The notes beneath the pieces were generated by a model. It saw only the letters and a program-made list of their open reading frames with translations, was not told the origin of the DNA and ran no database searches. From Capniomyces stellatus (lineage: Eukaryota > Kickxellomycota > Harpellomycetes > Harpellales > Legeriomycetaceae): a stretch of DNA of 64,000 nucleotides. The position numbers and the translations under genes are program-made. The stretch spans positions 335,716 to 399,715 of the forward strand of contig LUVW01000021.1 of assembly GCA_001661515.1 (NCBI GenBank), written 5' to 3'. The stretch's first letter is position 1. The number at the start of each line of letters is the position of its first letter. Shown here piece after piece: positions 13,482 to 24,395 of the stretch.

Positions 13482-14026
13482 CAAAACGCAACTTTATTGA
13501 CCTCCCAAGGGCCGCATTCGCAAACCTTAGACACCGCGCATCGTTGAGCTACACAGAAACCTCGTTCTCGGCTACTTTTGCCCCACCTGTGCTTGACCCC
13601 ACTGAAAACTCCCCAGCCCCAGAAAAATCATCTGGTTGGTTTGGGTCTAGAAAGTCAAAAACCCCTGAGGATAAAAGCAGGTATGTTGTGGTTCAGATCC
13701 TAACCAGTGGCGGAAGAGGCGTGGTGTTTGAGGCTCTTTGGGCTGCCCAGGGCACCGCTGGAACAGATGTAGAACCAACACTGATTTACCCAGAAACCTT
13801 GTTTGAAACTCAGCGTTCCCCAATGGTTTTGGAAATAATGGTTCCAGAAAAGACTCCTGAGGGCGAAATGATTTTGAACTTCAGAGTCCCCCGCTTTGAC
13901 GAAGGTTCTGCTCCGTTCCCAACCGAAGATGAGGCCAAGATACCCATCGTTTTGCAGTACGACATTACCATGGAAAAGGATATTTTGGCCAAATACAATC
14001 TTCTCCCTATAAACAGATCCCTCTAA
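13482..14026 (+). CDS. Probable 3'-terminal exon of the SEC14 gene, or an unrecognised gene without an ATG
   Basis: This frame is open to 14026 with clearly protein-like content (about 180 codons; Ser/Pro-rich start with GWFGSRKSK, then a beta-rich part with YVVVQILTSGG, LEIMVPEK and IVLQYDITME). It has no ATG near its 5' end, and an in-frame stop lies at 13475-13477, just before the AG at 13480-13481. Splicing from gt at 13311 (after ...CVPSP in SEC14) to this AG keeps the frame exactly, and gctaatc at 13444-13450 is a good branch-point candidate. The best inference is a C-terminal extension of SEC14, making 481 aa. It sits where some Sec14-like proteins carry a GOLD domain, but I cannot match it to GOLD by eye. 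The alternative is a separate gene with an unseen first exon. Confidence 0.45.
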
Positions 14027-14082
14027 CCCCAACCCCAACCCTCTACCCTCTACCACCCTCTAATCCCAACCCTAACCCTCAC
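14022..14082. repeat. Degenerate telomere-like CCCTAA/CCCCAA tract
   Basis: Just at and after the stop codon at 14026 the plus strand is a run of imperfect ccctaa, ccccaa and ccctct units, including aaccctaaccctc. It is too short and imperfect to be a telomere. Confidence 0.6.
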
Positions 14083-14528
14083 TTTCTCTTTACTTATTTA
14101 TTTTACTTTAACACCTAGCCTTATTAGCTGCCTTTATAGAAAGCCGCTATTTATTTAATGATATTTATCGATAAATAGAACCATTCTAGCTGATTATTCA
14201 AACATACTACTATTCAAACAATTTTCAACTTTACTTTTTTGTTTATTTGCTTTAAATCTAATTTAAACCCTGGGTTCTTTCTTTTTGCTGTTGTCAGCCT
14301 CATTGCTGTTTTTATTATTTATATTATTCTACTGCAAAGTCTAAAAATCTTGATATTTTTCAAACTGATTTTCCTTTTCTAAGATATTTTTAATCCGATT
14401 TTTATCTATGCTCAAACTTGGGGATGTTAAAAGAAAAGCGAGTGCTATTTATAATTTAAAATGTGTCATAGTCATTTCAATGTTTAAAAAACTGTACTAC
14501 AGTCGCATGTATTCCCCGACTTGTGTGT
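14083..14528. other. AT-rich spacer between convergent 3' ends
   Basis: This stretch lies between the end of the SEC14-side exon and the end of the minus-strand PSMG4-like gene. I see no gene in it; it is T-rich and probably holds 3' UTR and polyadenylation sequence for both. Confidence 0.6.
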
Positions 14529-15140
14529 TTAAAAGCTCGATAGCTCATAATAGATGCATCGCTCAACTGCTAAACCAACCTTGTTGTATTCTGAATATTT
14601 GGCTTTCGCTAAATCGTCTGCTGCGTTCAGCTTGCAGTTGACCGAATTGGTCTCGTATTTTAGTACTGCTGCATCTGTACTTAGAAACACTGGAACTTTA
14701 AACTTTGATGCTAACCGCTTTGCTATTTCCTTATCATTATCCTCAATCGTTGCCTGTATTATACTGGTCGATAACCCACTTGAGTTTAACAACGTTGGCG
14801 GGTGTGCTAATGACAGGGTGCTAAACTCTGACAGCTTTCTGTTTGGACCATTTTGATTCTTTACGCCTGCCCATATCCAAATTGATTTGTTTGACTTTAT
14901 TTTCTCTTTTGCTTCACCCCCTGCTGCTTCATCATCCTGCTTTGAATCCCCAATAATCGTAATAGCTAGGCAAATGGTAATTATGTTTTCCAAGCTCGAT
15001 CTGTTTGCATTTTGGGTCTCGCCTTCCTTGATTTCCTCGCCTCCGTCCTTTTGTATTTCGCCATTCACTGAGTTCAATAGATATGTAGATTTTATTATTT
15101 TTGTGGTGGGCTCTATTTCTTTTACTATTACTGTTGCCAT
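14529..15140 (-). CDS. PSMG4: PSMG4/PAC4-like proteasome assembly chaperone
   Basis: PAC4 with PAC3 helps assemble the proteasome alpha ring (family knowledge). This 203-aa single-exon gene starts at ATG 15140. The C-terminal two thirds follow the PSMG4 order: a strand with SIWIWAG, a segment with LSLAHP, then TSIIQATIEDNDKEIAKRLASKFKVPVFLS (cited here only by residues: E-I-A-K-R-L-A followed by a V-F-L-S strand), and a final helix with VERCIYYEL. The family is usually about 120-150 aa. The extra length is a charged, low-complexity N-terminal insert (GGEEIKEGE, QDDEAAGGEAKEK). It is divergently placed from the dehydrogenase gene at 15867. The identification rests on pattern only. Confidence 0.6.
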   Translation of the reverse strand: MATVIVKEIEPTTKIIKSTYLLNSVNGEIQKDGGEEIKEGETQNANRSSLENIITICLAITIIGDSKQDDEAAGGEAKEKIKSNKSIWIWAGVKNQNGPNRKLSEFSTLSLAHPPTLLNSSGLSTSIIQATIEDNDKEIAKRLASKFKVPVFLSTDAAVLKYETNSVNCKLNAADDLAKAKYSEYNKVGLAVERCIYYELSSF

Positions 15141-15866
15141 GTCTATTACTTTTGTTGATTTGCTCGGCTTGTGTCTTGTGTATTTGGATCCAAGTGATTA
15201 ACTTCTTTTTGCTATTTTTATTTATCTTTTACTTGCCTTTGTTTTACCAAGTCTATATTCACGCTTTACATCAAACCACACAACTCTGAAATCTACCAAA
15301 ACTGAATGGTTTTACAAAAGAAATAATAGAGAAAAAAAATCAGGGTCTATTAGCTGGGATTTAAATCTAAAAAAAAAAATTATTAGCTGAGATTTAAATG
15401 TTCCCAACTAGGTCGGAAAAGATGATTTGTTTTTGGCGAAAGTAGTTTCAGAATTAGCTAAACATGGATTGGATTCACTTGATTGTTGTCAGTTTGCGAT
15501 TCCTGTTAGGCAATGGTATTGATTTTGTTACTATCGTTTCATAGGCTTGTGAAAATTGATGAACTTCATCAATCATAGCCAAACGACAGACAACTAGAAT
15601 AGTTGTCAACTTTGTTACTCGTTTTTCTTATTTTATTTTGTTTTATTTAGTTTTATTTTGTTTTTAAAAAGAAGGCTGCCCATAATAGCTCGAATAGCTT
15701 GGCAGTTGTTTGCCTGCCTTAAATAATCAGGGTGAGTTGCTTCACTAGTCGTACTTTGTCTTGTTCTTATTTTTGAGTTTCTTTTGGTCTTTCACAAGAA
15801 AATCAACCAAGTAAGCTTATAAAAAATAATAGTCGCTTCTTTGTTTACTAAACAGTCAATTGTAAT
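15141..15866. other. Divergent promoter region between the PSMG4-like and HSDL2-like genes
   Basis: About 725 nt separate two start codons that point away from each other. It is AT-rich, with A/T runs and direct repeats of gatttaaat near 15358 and 15393. No clear TATA box or other gene is visible. Confidence 0.5.
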
Positions 15867-17172
15867 ATGAGCGGAAGTCTTAAAGGAAAAGTAATTTTTA
15901 TTACTGGTGGTTCGAGAGGGATTGGTAAGGCGATTGCGTTGAGAGCTGCTAGAGACGGTGCTAAAATAGCCATTGCTGCCAAAACCGTAGAGCCAAACCC
16001 AAAGGTATTTCGTCGTTACATGATATTATTTCGTTTATTTCCCCAAGCTTGCAGCTTGGAATTTATTGCAAAATGAATTCATTTCCTGCCTCCACTAGAC
16101 TTTTTTATTCTATTGCAAGCAGGATTTAAGTGCATACAGCCGAGTATTGTGAATGTTTGGCGGTCGGTAGAAAAATTGGACTTTATTAATACTAATTAAC
16201 AATTTCAATAATAGTAATAGTAATAGTAATAGTAATAGTAATAGTAATAGTAATAGTAATAGTAATAGTAATAACAATAATCGTGTAGTTGCCAGGTACT
16301 ATTTTCAGTGCCGCCGAAGAGGTTGTGAAGGCAGGTGGAGAGGCATTGCCAATTCAGCTGGACGTTAGAGACGAGAATAACGTTAAATCTGCAATAGAGC
16401 AAACTGCAAACAAGTTTGGTGGGATTGACATTTTGATTAATAATGGTGAGTTTCAGTATTGACCAATGCTAATGGTGTTGCTAACAAAAGTTCTTGTGCT
16501 TGCTTTGCCTTTTACCTGCTGGAGGAATTGGTGTGGGTTTGAAGGTATTTTGACTTTTTATTTTATTTTGTGTACCAAATAGCCTCGGCAATTTACTTGA
16601 AAGGAACCGAGGACACGCCGGTTTCTAGATATGACTTGATGAACTCGATCAACACCCGTGGCACCTGGCTAATGTCGAAACATGCACTCCCTTACCTTAA
16701 ACAGGCACAGAACCCCCACATTCTCAACCTTTCACCACCATTGAGTATGGAGGCCAAATGGTTCAAAAACCATACTGCGTACACTATTGCCAAATACGGA
16801 ATGTCGTTGTGCGTTTTAGGGATGTCTGCTGAGTTTAAGAAGCTGGGTGTAGCTGTCAACGCTTTATGGCCGCTTACCACAATCCAAACCGATGCGCTTA
16901 AGATGATTGAGTCGGAGAACTTTAAGCTGATCAGCCGAACACCAGAAATTATTTCTGACTGTGCTCATCTGATTTTAACCAAGGATAGCAAGTCAAACAC
17001 TGGGAACTTTTACTTGGATGAACTACTTCTCCGCAACCATGGCGTAACCGACTTTTCGAAATACAATGCTGTTCCAAACACACCTGCAGAGAAGCTTACA
17101 TTGGACTTTTTCTTGGATTCCAGCCAAGTCCAAGAAGTGATGCGCCTTCGCAAAGAGCAGGGAAACAAATGA
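15867..17172 (+). CDS. HSDL2: HSDL2-like short-chain dehydrogenase/reductase (no SCP2 domain)
   Basis: This is a Rossmann-fold NAD(P)-dependent oxidoreductase of the HSDL2 group, whose substrates are poorly known. Exons: 15867-16004, 16289-16445, 16583-17172 (294 aa). The cofactor motif is GGSRGIGKA near residue 14; IAAKTVEPNPK then joins LPGTIFSAAEEV across intron 1, which sets the acceptor at 16288. DILINNA spans intron 2. The active-site region has ILNLSPP and Y-T-I-A-K (YxxxK), followed by VNALWP, which is the HSDL2 signature rather than a generic SDR. Human HSDL2 has a C-terminal sterol carrier domain; this protein stops soon after the SDR fold. Intron 1 contains a hexanucleotide microsatellite. 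Confidence 0.9.
16209..16273. repeat. (taatag)n microsatellite inside HSDL2 intron 1
   Basis: About ten to eleven nearly perfect copies of the hexamer taatag lie in the intron, ending about 15 nt before the splice acceptor. Confidence 0.95.
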
Positions 17173-17544
17173 TCTACAAATACCACTTGAGTTGGCTACT
17201 GGCCCAATAGCATCAAATGGTTTGGAATATTGTTTATTACATCTTGGTGACTTTGTTTGTAATTGCACCACTCATTTCCAATAAAAAATTTTCTTGTCTT
17301 TTTTCATTTTCTTACTTTTAGTGTTTTAATTGGCAGGACTATGTTGAATGCCCAAATCGCTGTTTATATCAACATAACATGACATAAATAATCAAAATCA
17401 AATAAAAAATAGTAAGCAAATCCATCAAAGACTTGGCATGCAGTCAGTCGTTAAGGAAAAGTTTGGAATCGAGTATTTTGCGTACGAGATTGTCATGGGA
17501 ATATTAGCATATTGTGTTTTGGGAACGTTGGTACTTTGATTCTT

Positions 17545-17620
17545 GGCAGTGTCGGCATTTTAGTTTTTAGTAGTATTGGCATTTTAGTTTTTGATAGTAT
17601 TGGCTTTTTAGTATTTGCTA
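17545..17620. repeat. Imperfect tandem repeat, unit about 24 bp
   Basis: Three head-to-tail versions of a unit containing tagtattggcattttagtt are visible, with single-base changes between copies. Confidence 0.7.
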
Positions 17621-19212
17621 ATATTAAAATATAGCTTGGCAATTGTAGCAGAACGACAGGAACGTGACTTGCCATTTAATGGTAATGTATATATGTATAT
17701 TATTGGATTTAACGGCAATATCATATTGTCTCCGTTTTTATTTCTAAAGATAATTTCTGTGGTTTTGGGAAGCTGGACAAGTCGGCTTATTTGCGGCTTT
17801 TCAAGGATTTCAAATGCCATATTTTGTGGACCTACAGCCGATCTTCATGCTAGCAGGAGGTTTGGGGAATATTTAATTTTGTGAACAGGTTTGTTTCAAG
17901 AGTGAACTGTATAATAGTTTGGCTTACCAAAGCTCGCAAGGACGATTTTGGTTAGTAGGTTGGTGGTATAGCTGGTTTGTAATTTGGTATTGGATTTTTT
18001 ATTTTATGTGATACAACATGAGCTACAATTAGGAGAGAAATAAAAGGGAAATGCAAACGATAAATAAGAAAAGTTTGAACAATTCTATTTGATAAGTAGT
18101 GTTTTTTTTTTTTACTTTGTTTTGATCCAGTTCCAGCGGTTAAATCCAACTATAAATAGACTTAATAAACGATTAATGAATAAAAACAAATAGAAATTCA
18201 AGTTTTGTTGCTAACGCTATTTGTAAATAAGAGAATTGCATCAAATTAAATGGAATATTCAAAAAAAGTGCAATGGAGGAAAATATGAAAATCAAGAAAA
18301 AGAAATAATTCACCTTTCAAATGAAATGATTGCTAATGGTTTAGAATCAAGTCATAACTGGTAAATCGATTGCTAATATTACGTAACGAATAGCTTGCAA
18401 GTCCAAACTTGGTATAATAAAAATAAAACATTGGCCAATGATTCAGAATTGTTGAGCTGGTTTTTCTGTTTGCGGAAAAGGCCAAGATTATAAACAAAAA
18501 TCCATTCGTCTACTTGGCTAATTAGCAAGTAATTTGTATATATATTTTTTAATATTAATAGAGTTTAAATTGCTTCTTTTTGATTGAATTAAGAGCCGAT
18601 ATTTTATTTAATGTTATTTTTCTTGTATATTTTTATTGCTAAACTGGCAGGATTCCTGAAACTTTTATTTAGATTCAAAACTAGAGATTATCCATTTCCT
18701 TAAAGTGAGAGTTTGGAAAGTGCTACTTCAAAGGCAAATAATAGTGGATTATCTAGTTTCTTGCCAAATACTAAAATTAGCTATCAAGATAATTGGACAT
18801 CAAAAGTTATAGCCAACTTGAAAAATAAACAGTGTCACCAATTTAGAAGGAATGATGTCGGTAGGAAGCCCAATTATAACGTACAACACTGAAAGTTAAT
18901 AAGGACAGAAAATCATGGCAAAGTCCGATGTTTAATCATAGAGTTACCTAACAAAGCTATAATAAAAGCGAATAAAGTGCAAGAAGAAATAGAAAACAAA
19001 AACAAAAACAAAAAAAAGGAGGATTTCAAATATAAAAGGAGAGTGCTAAACAGAATAGCCAAAGTTTATATTCTCTTTCTATCTAACTTTCGCTAAATTT
19101 TAGAGTAAAAATAGTTTTACCAAAATTGTTTACTTTAACCTGCCAAAAGGAAAACAAGTACACACATCAATACTATTATCGGGGTAACAGATTGTATTGT
19201 GTTATATTATAA

Positions 19213-19220
19213 TATAAAAG
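19213..19220 (+). promoter_or_regulatory. Candidate TATA box of the GH72 (GAS1) gene
   Basis: TATAAAAG lies about 167 nt upstream of the ATG. A second TATAAAAGG is at 19031-19039. These are consensus matches only; the start of transcription is not known. Confidence 0.45.
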
Positions 19221-19386
19221 CACTTTACCTAAAATATTATTAATTCAACACTTACCTTGGCTACCCTACCAATTTCAACCCTCTTCTCCCCCACTTATTT
19301 TATTATTACTACAATATACAACCACAGTGCGTTTTAGCAAGTGAAAAATTGCAGCATCAAACTAAACAACTTATAGCTATACAAAC

Positions 19387-20976
19387 ATGAAGGTCGCAGT
19401 ATTGTCGTTTGCAGCATTGCTAGGGTGTAGCAGTGTGTTGGCGATCAACAAGATTGCCATCAAGGGAACAAAGTTCTTTGATACAGTTACAGGTCAGCAG
19501 TTCTACTTCAAGGGTCTTGACTACCAGCCAAAGACAGGAGCACCAGCTCTAAACCAGGATCCTCTGGCCGATGTAGCAGGTTGCAAAAGAGACATAGCCT
19601 CGTTTAAAGACTTGGGAATCAATGCGATTAGAGTGTACGAGACAGACTACAGCAAGAACCACGACGAGTGCATGAAGCTGCTCAATGATGCGGGTATTTA
19701 CGTTCTGTTGGACATCCCAACACCAAAGTACTCGGTCAACCGAGCAACGCCAGAGTGGAACACTCAGCTTTTGCAAATGTACAAGCTGAAGGTTGATGCA
19801 TTTGTCAAATACGACAATCTGGTGGCATTCCTGATTGGAAATGAAGTAGCCAATGACGTGAAAACCACAAGCTCGGCGGCCTTTGTCAAAGCAGCTACCA
19901 GAGACATCAAAACGTACCTAAAGTCGATAAACAAGTCGATACCTGTTGGATATGCCGACAATGATGACGACGAGATAAGAAAGTCGCTGATTGCGTACTT
20001 TAGCTGCGGCTCTGACCCTATGGCAAAAGTGGACTTTTATGGGGTAAACACTTACAGATGGTGTGGGCCTGACGCAACATTCTCTTCCTCGGGATACGAC
20101 AAGATGGCTGAGGCCTTCAAGGGATACAGCGTTCCGGTTATGATCAGCGAGTACGGGTGCAACCTGGTTACCCCACGTACCTTTGGAGACGTAAAGGCAA
20201 TCTATGGCTCAGACCTGCAAGACCTGTTTTCAGGCGGATTTGCTTACGAGTACTCGCAAGAGGAGAACAACTACGGTTTGGCCAAGGTCTCCTATGGAAG
20301 CAGCACCATCACCAAACTTACCGACTACGACAACTTCAAAAAAGCTTTGGCCAGCGCCTCTCCAAAAGGTGTTTCCATGAGCAGCTACAGTCCATCGTCC
20401 CCAAGCTACCCCAGCTGCCCCTCAAGCAGCAGTTCGTGGCTGGTTGCTGGTGAAAAACTTCCACCAGCCCCTTCAGAGAAGGTCTGTGCGTGTATGTTTG
20501 ACTCTCTTAGATGCACCACCGGCTCCAGCTACTCAACCGCAAATGTTGGAATGAACGAGGCTCTTGCCAAGTCTGCTGGAATTATTTGCGGAAAGACTTC
20601 TTGTGCCGATGTTTCAGCCGACGCCGCAAAGGGTGTTTACGGTGTATACAGCTACTGCAGCCCAGTACAAAAAACTTCGTGGATCATGAATAAAAATTAC
20701 CTCAATCAGAATGGAAACAAAGACGCATGTACCCTTAGTGGTGCTCCCCTCCAAATCATCTCTTCCCCTAAACAGTCAAAGATGGACTCTTGCCCCGATT
20801 CTAAATCCTCTAGCGTCACTGATGCTCCAGGAACTCCATCAGACATTTCAGACTCTTCGGACTCAGGCTCAGGCTCAGGTGGAAGCGGCCCAGGCTCCAG
20901 TGCCTTTAAACCAACTGCCTATGCCAATATCGTTTACGCATTGGCCGTTTCCTTTACCATCTCATTATTTGCTTAA
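19387..20976 (+). CDS. GAS1: GPI-anchored beta-1,3-glucanosyltransferase, GH72 with X8/CBM43 domain
   Basis: Gas-family enzymes cut and rejoin beta-1,3-glucan chains in the cell wall, acting outside the plasma membrane. The 529-aa protein is encoded without introns. It has a signal peptide (residues 1-19, MKVAVLSFAALLGCSSVLA) and a GH72 domain of about 20-325 with the acid/base Glu153 in FLIGNEVAND and the nucleophile Glu255 in MISEYGCN. A Ser-rich linker (about 330-350) leads to a Cys-rich X8/CBM43 module (about 365-450, starting KVCACMFDSL), then a Ser/Gly-rich stalk and a hydrophobic C-terminal tail expected to be replaced by a GPI anchor. Having the X8 domain puts it in the GH72+ subclass. 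It is more GC-rich than its surroundings, as expected of a highly expressed gene. Confidence 0.96.
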   Translation: MKVAVLSFAALLGCSSVLAINKIAIKGTKFFDTVTGQQFYFKGLDYQPKTGAPALNQDPLADVAGCKRDIASFKDLGINAIRVYETDYSKNHDECMKLLNDAGIYVLLDIPTPKYSVNRATPEWNTQLLQMYKLKVDAFVKYDNLVAFLIGNEVANDVKTTSSAAFVKAATRDIKTYLKSINKSIPVGYADNDDDEIRKSLIAYFSCGSDPMAKVDFYGVNTYRWCGPDATFSSSGYDKMAEAFKGYSVPVMISEYGCNLVTPRTFGDVKAIYGSDLQDLFSGGFAYEYSQEENNYGLAKVSYGSSTITKLTDYDNFKKALASASPKGVSMSSYSPSSPSYPSCPSSSSSWLVAGEKLPPAPSEKVCACMFDSLRCTTGSSYSTANVGMNEALAKSAGIICGKTSCADVSADAAKGVYGVYSYCSPVQKTSWIMNKNYLNQNGNKDACTLSGAPLQIISSPKQSKMDSCPDSKSSSVTDAPGTPSDISDSSDSGSGSGGSGPGSSAFKPTAYANIVYALAVSFTISLFA

Positions 20977-22447
20977 CTAAAAATTCAAGTACACTTTTAC
21001 TCATTTATTTTTATATAAAACCAAGTATATTCTAGCCTCCAGCTTTGAATAAATATCCTTCAACTTTTTTTTGTTTTGGTTTGGTTTGGTTTGTCTTTTT
21101 TGTGCCTACAAAGCATTGAGCTGGTAAACCCTATCTGCAGTGTCACCAACCACTTGCTCAAATCTGTCTAGTTTTGAGTTTGATGGAATTCACACCGATT
21201 TATTTATTCGCAAGACAAGCAAACCCAATTATACTTTCCAAGTTCCATCACCATAACACTTATTTACTAAACTTCAAAGCTAATTTAGTCTTTGACAGCT
21301 ATTAACCGATATTGCATTAATGATGGTTGAAATTGCTTGTAGATCACGTTGTCACACTATCTGTTTCCAGTTTATGTTTTGGCTTGACTGGTTTGTATAT
21401 TTTAAAAATAGTATGGCGCAATAGAGCATCACTATAAAGCTATATGTCTATTGGTTTTCTTGACAAAGATGGTAAATGTACCTTTGCGAAAGAAGATATG
21501 ATAAAGACTCTTTGGCTACGCATCATAGCACTGTGTAATGGAATTTTAATTTACTTTAAGCTTAGATAAGTTATAAAGATGATAACGCTTAATGTGACCC
21601 CATCCAATGTCATATAGTTCCCACTGCTTGTGCTATCAAGTTATCGATAATCGATATCAAATAAAATCGTATGACTTTTTTTTATGTTGTTTTATCGTAC
21701 GATTTTTAATTGTTAAATCAATTTTATCTATCAATTTGCCTCTACCATTTGCCTTTTTCTGTGCTTTAATTGTCTCCGTCTAAACTTTCACGTTTGCCAA
21801 ACATTTATAGTTAAAGATGATTTTGCGCTTTGGTAAGCCTTTCATTGAGATTAATGGGGGTTTTTTTTTGTTTAATTCAGACCTAGTCACACTCGAAGGT
21901 TGGGCTGGTTAGCATATTCCACATCTTTATCAATTTGGAGAGTACTGTGGTAATTTATTCCAAATTAGTGAAGTATGGTGAGTTTTTTTTTATCATCGTC
22001 TTTAATTTTACCGTCTAATTGGTAAAATACGATTGATTGATTTATTACTGGCGACAAAAAAAAAATAACATAAGCAGAAACAAAGGATGTTTTCAACTTG
22101 GAAAATACTCGCATGGCTGCTGTAATACATATTTAGGAGGTAAGAGCTTGGTTGTATAAATAATCAGCAACATATCCTACTTTTTATTTTCCAACTATTT
22201 CAAAAGAGTTCTTCAAAGCCTGATCAATTTTCATTAATACTCGCAATCGCTAATTACCGAGAAAATAATAAACAAAAAAAAAAAGGAAAGGCAACACCAC
22301 ATAGTTTTGTTCACTGCGATTCTGTTTCCCATTTTTACATTTATTCTACCACTCGCCTACTTTCAGCTTACTTACACCATACCCTCCACCCCCCTTCCAA
22401 CAAAAAGTCAGATTTAAATACACAAGCTAGTTTGGAAAAGTACAAAA
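20977..22447. other. 1.5 kb intergenic region between GAS1 and the protoglobin gene
   Basis: gaataaatat at about 21047 may be the GAS1 polyadenylation signal, followed by a short tttggtttggtttgg repeat. The remainder is AT-rich with A/T runs; no gene is supported on either strand. Confidence 0.6.
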
Positions 22448-23671
22448 ATGGCTAATTACATTCACATTGACCGCGAACGGTAAACAATTTCAGCCTACTA
22501 CTATTGAGATTTGAAATATCATTATCCTGGTTTGTTTGTCTTTTAGTGTCAAAATAGATACCACTGCAAACAACTGTTGTCGGTTTTTGATTCTGTTTTT
22601 TTTAAAAGAAAATCAAATTAACAAGCTAATTTCAGCACCAAGGAATGAACAGGACAATTTCAATAAATAAATGAATAAGCAGTTTATTACAAGACTTTAC
22701 TCGGAGCAACAGAGATACCATTATTTTGATTTTATAAATAGATTGTATACCGACCTACAGTACAGATTCGACTATGTATCCGGATTTATTGGGTTTACTG
22801 AAAAGGATAAGCACCTGATAACAAACTCGGCTACGGTTATAGGCCCAATAATACCTTCAATCGTGGATGCCCTTTACGTTAAGCTGTTTTCATACGACAT
22901 TGTCAAGGTAAGTCCAAACAGGTTTCTGTTAATGTTTTACTCCTTTTTTTTGCGCTTTATAGTCTGAAAATACACTCTTGCTACCTCAAACACCACATAG
23001 TCAAGCAAGGGAGATACATAATGTAGCATTCAGCCTCAAAGTATATTTCTTGTCGTTTTGATTAACAGTATCTTTTTGTTTGCTTTGTTGTTTCAAATAC
23101 ACAACTTTGCTTATAGTCGAATTTCTTGGGCGAAATGGAAGGACTGGAAAGTCCCAAGACTGAGACCTTGGAAACACTAAGTTTGGATTCCGAATCAATG
23201 GTTTTTCGAAAAACCATGCTCAAAAAGTATCTAACCAGGCTTATATCGTCAAGATGGGATATGTCATATCTTAGATACTTGGACTGGGTAGGGCGGATCC
23301 ACACAGATACACCAGACAAGAAGTCGGCGATAAACGTAGACTACATCCACATAAACGCGTTTTTCGGGTACCTCTCTGGGCTGCTGACCGATGCACTATG
23401 TCGCGTAACTGAGCTTGATGAAGAGACAAAAAACAACACAATTATCGCTTACAACAGGTTCCTGTATATACATAACGATCTGTTTGCGAAATACTATGTC
23501 AACGAAGGAGTCAAAACAGATTTGGAAAAGGAGGCTTCGATGCGATCAAAAAAGGAAGAAATAGCCACCATTGCTGTAAAAACCCAAAAGGAGTTCCAAG
23601 TCTATATTGTGTCGTTTGCGGCCGTTGGCTTGGCCTTAGGATTCGTTTCTGCCCGTTTGTTCCGCAATTGA
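22448..23671 (+). CDS. Protoglobin (globin-sensor domain) with C-terminal membrane anchor
   Basis: Protoglobins are single-domain haem proteins related to the sensor part of globin-coupled sensors; fungal members have no settled function. Exons: 22448-22479, 22742-22907, 23117-23671 (250 aa). The 32-nt first exon encodes MANYIHIDRE and joins in frame to RLYTDLQYRFDYVSGFIGF, the expected start of fungal protoglobins. A longer upstream frame from ATG 22671 is open but lacks family similarity before RLYTDL. Further conserved parts are IIPSIVDALYVKLFSYD, RKTMLKKYL, YLDWVGRIH and NVDYIHINAFFGYLSGLL. His144 in YIHIN is the best candidate for the proximal haem ligand, His128 the next. After NDLFAKYYV comes a charged segment and a hydrophobic helix (about 228-245) ending in SARLFRN, suggesting a tail anchor. 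Confidence 0.8.
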
Positions 23672-24395
23672 TCCCAAGCTAAGAAAAAGGCAACGACTTT
23701 TGACTTTTTTTATTTGTTTTTTTATTGTTTTTTCTAATTGTTTTTTTATTGATACCAAGATAGAGACTTTTTATTTGGATAGGTTTGTTTACTTTTGTTA
23801 GTAATATACAATAAGCTATGTTAGTCACAGATAAACGCAAAGTTGCTCAATGTTAGAATAGTAGACTATTTGCCATTTTTTGGGATTGTTTAATAATGTG
23901 CGATTTGTTGTGTTGATTCTGTTGCCAATAAACCACACAGATAAAAATAAGCAAGAACAGATACAGTCTAAAGTAGAACAGATACAATCTAAAGTAGAGC
24001 AGATGTAGTCTAAAGCAGAGCAGAAAAGACTAGTCATTGTTCCTTTTTCTAACAGTGTGGGGATTATTTTATTTCTTTTTGTTTTTAACTTTGCTATTTC
24101 GATTAATCATTTGACACTTTGTTGAACAAATGGGCAAATTCCATTCCATTTCATTTCGCTCCAATAAACACAAACTATTTGTCTGCATTAAAAGTTAAAT
24201 TAAATTAAAGTGCAAAATACACTGCAACATATAAATTGAGCGATTCAAGACTCAACTTACAACTTACAACTTACAACTTACAACTTACAACTTACAACTT
24301 GACATTGTTTTTAAATTATAATTTCCATAAACACAAGACACTTATTTATAAATACAACGACAGTTCAATAAAGCCAATACTAAGAATTCAAGGCC
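23672..24395. other. Intergenic region between protoglobin and VID27
   Basis: It holds T-rich 3' flank (about 23700-23750), imperfect repeats of cagatacaatctaaagtagag (about 23958-24022), and the 7-bp satellite at 24254-24300, which lies roughly 100 nt before the VID27 start. No gene is supported. Confidence 0.6.
24254..24300. repeat. 7-bp tandem repeat (aacttac)n
   Basis: Between six and seven perfect copies of aacttac sit directly upstream of the VID27 5' region. Confidence 0.95.

Larger units (their letters stand above)
17173..19386. other. 2.2 kb intergenic region with repeats and the GAS1 promoter
   Basis: AATAAA-type sequence follows the HSDL2 stop (about 17280). Imperfect repeats of tattggcattttagttttt occupy about 17545-17620. 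The rest is AT-rich with no supported gene. The right end is the upstream region of the GH72 gene, with two TATAAAAG boxes. Confidence 0.6.

Noticed and set aside
16205..16402. Minus-strand frame ending in a long Tyr run
   Set aside because: It is a translation of the (taatag)n microsatellite within an HSDL2 intron.
22671..22741. ATG 22671 as the protoglobin start
   Set aside because: The residues it adds before RLYTDL have no family similarity, while the exon at 22448-22479 gives the conserved start and fits in phase.
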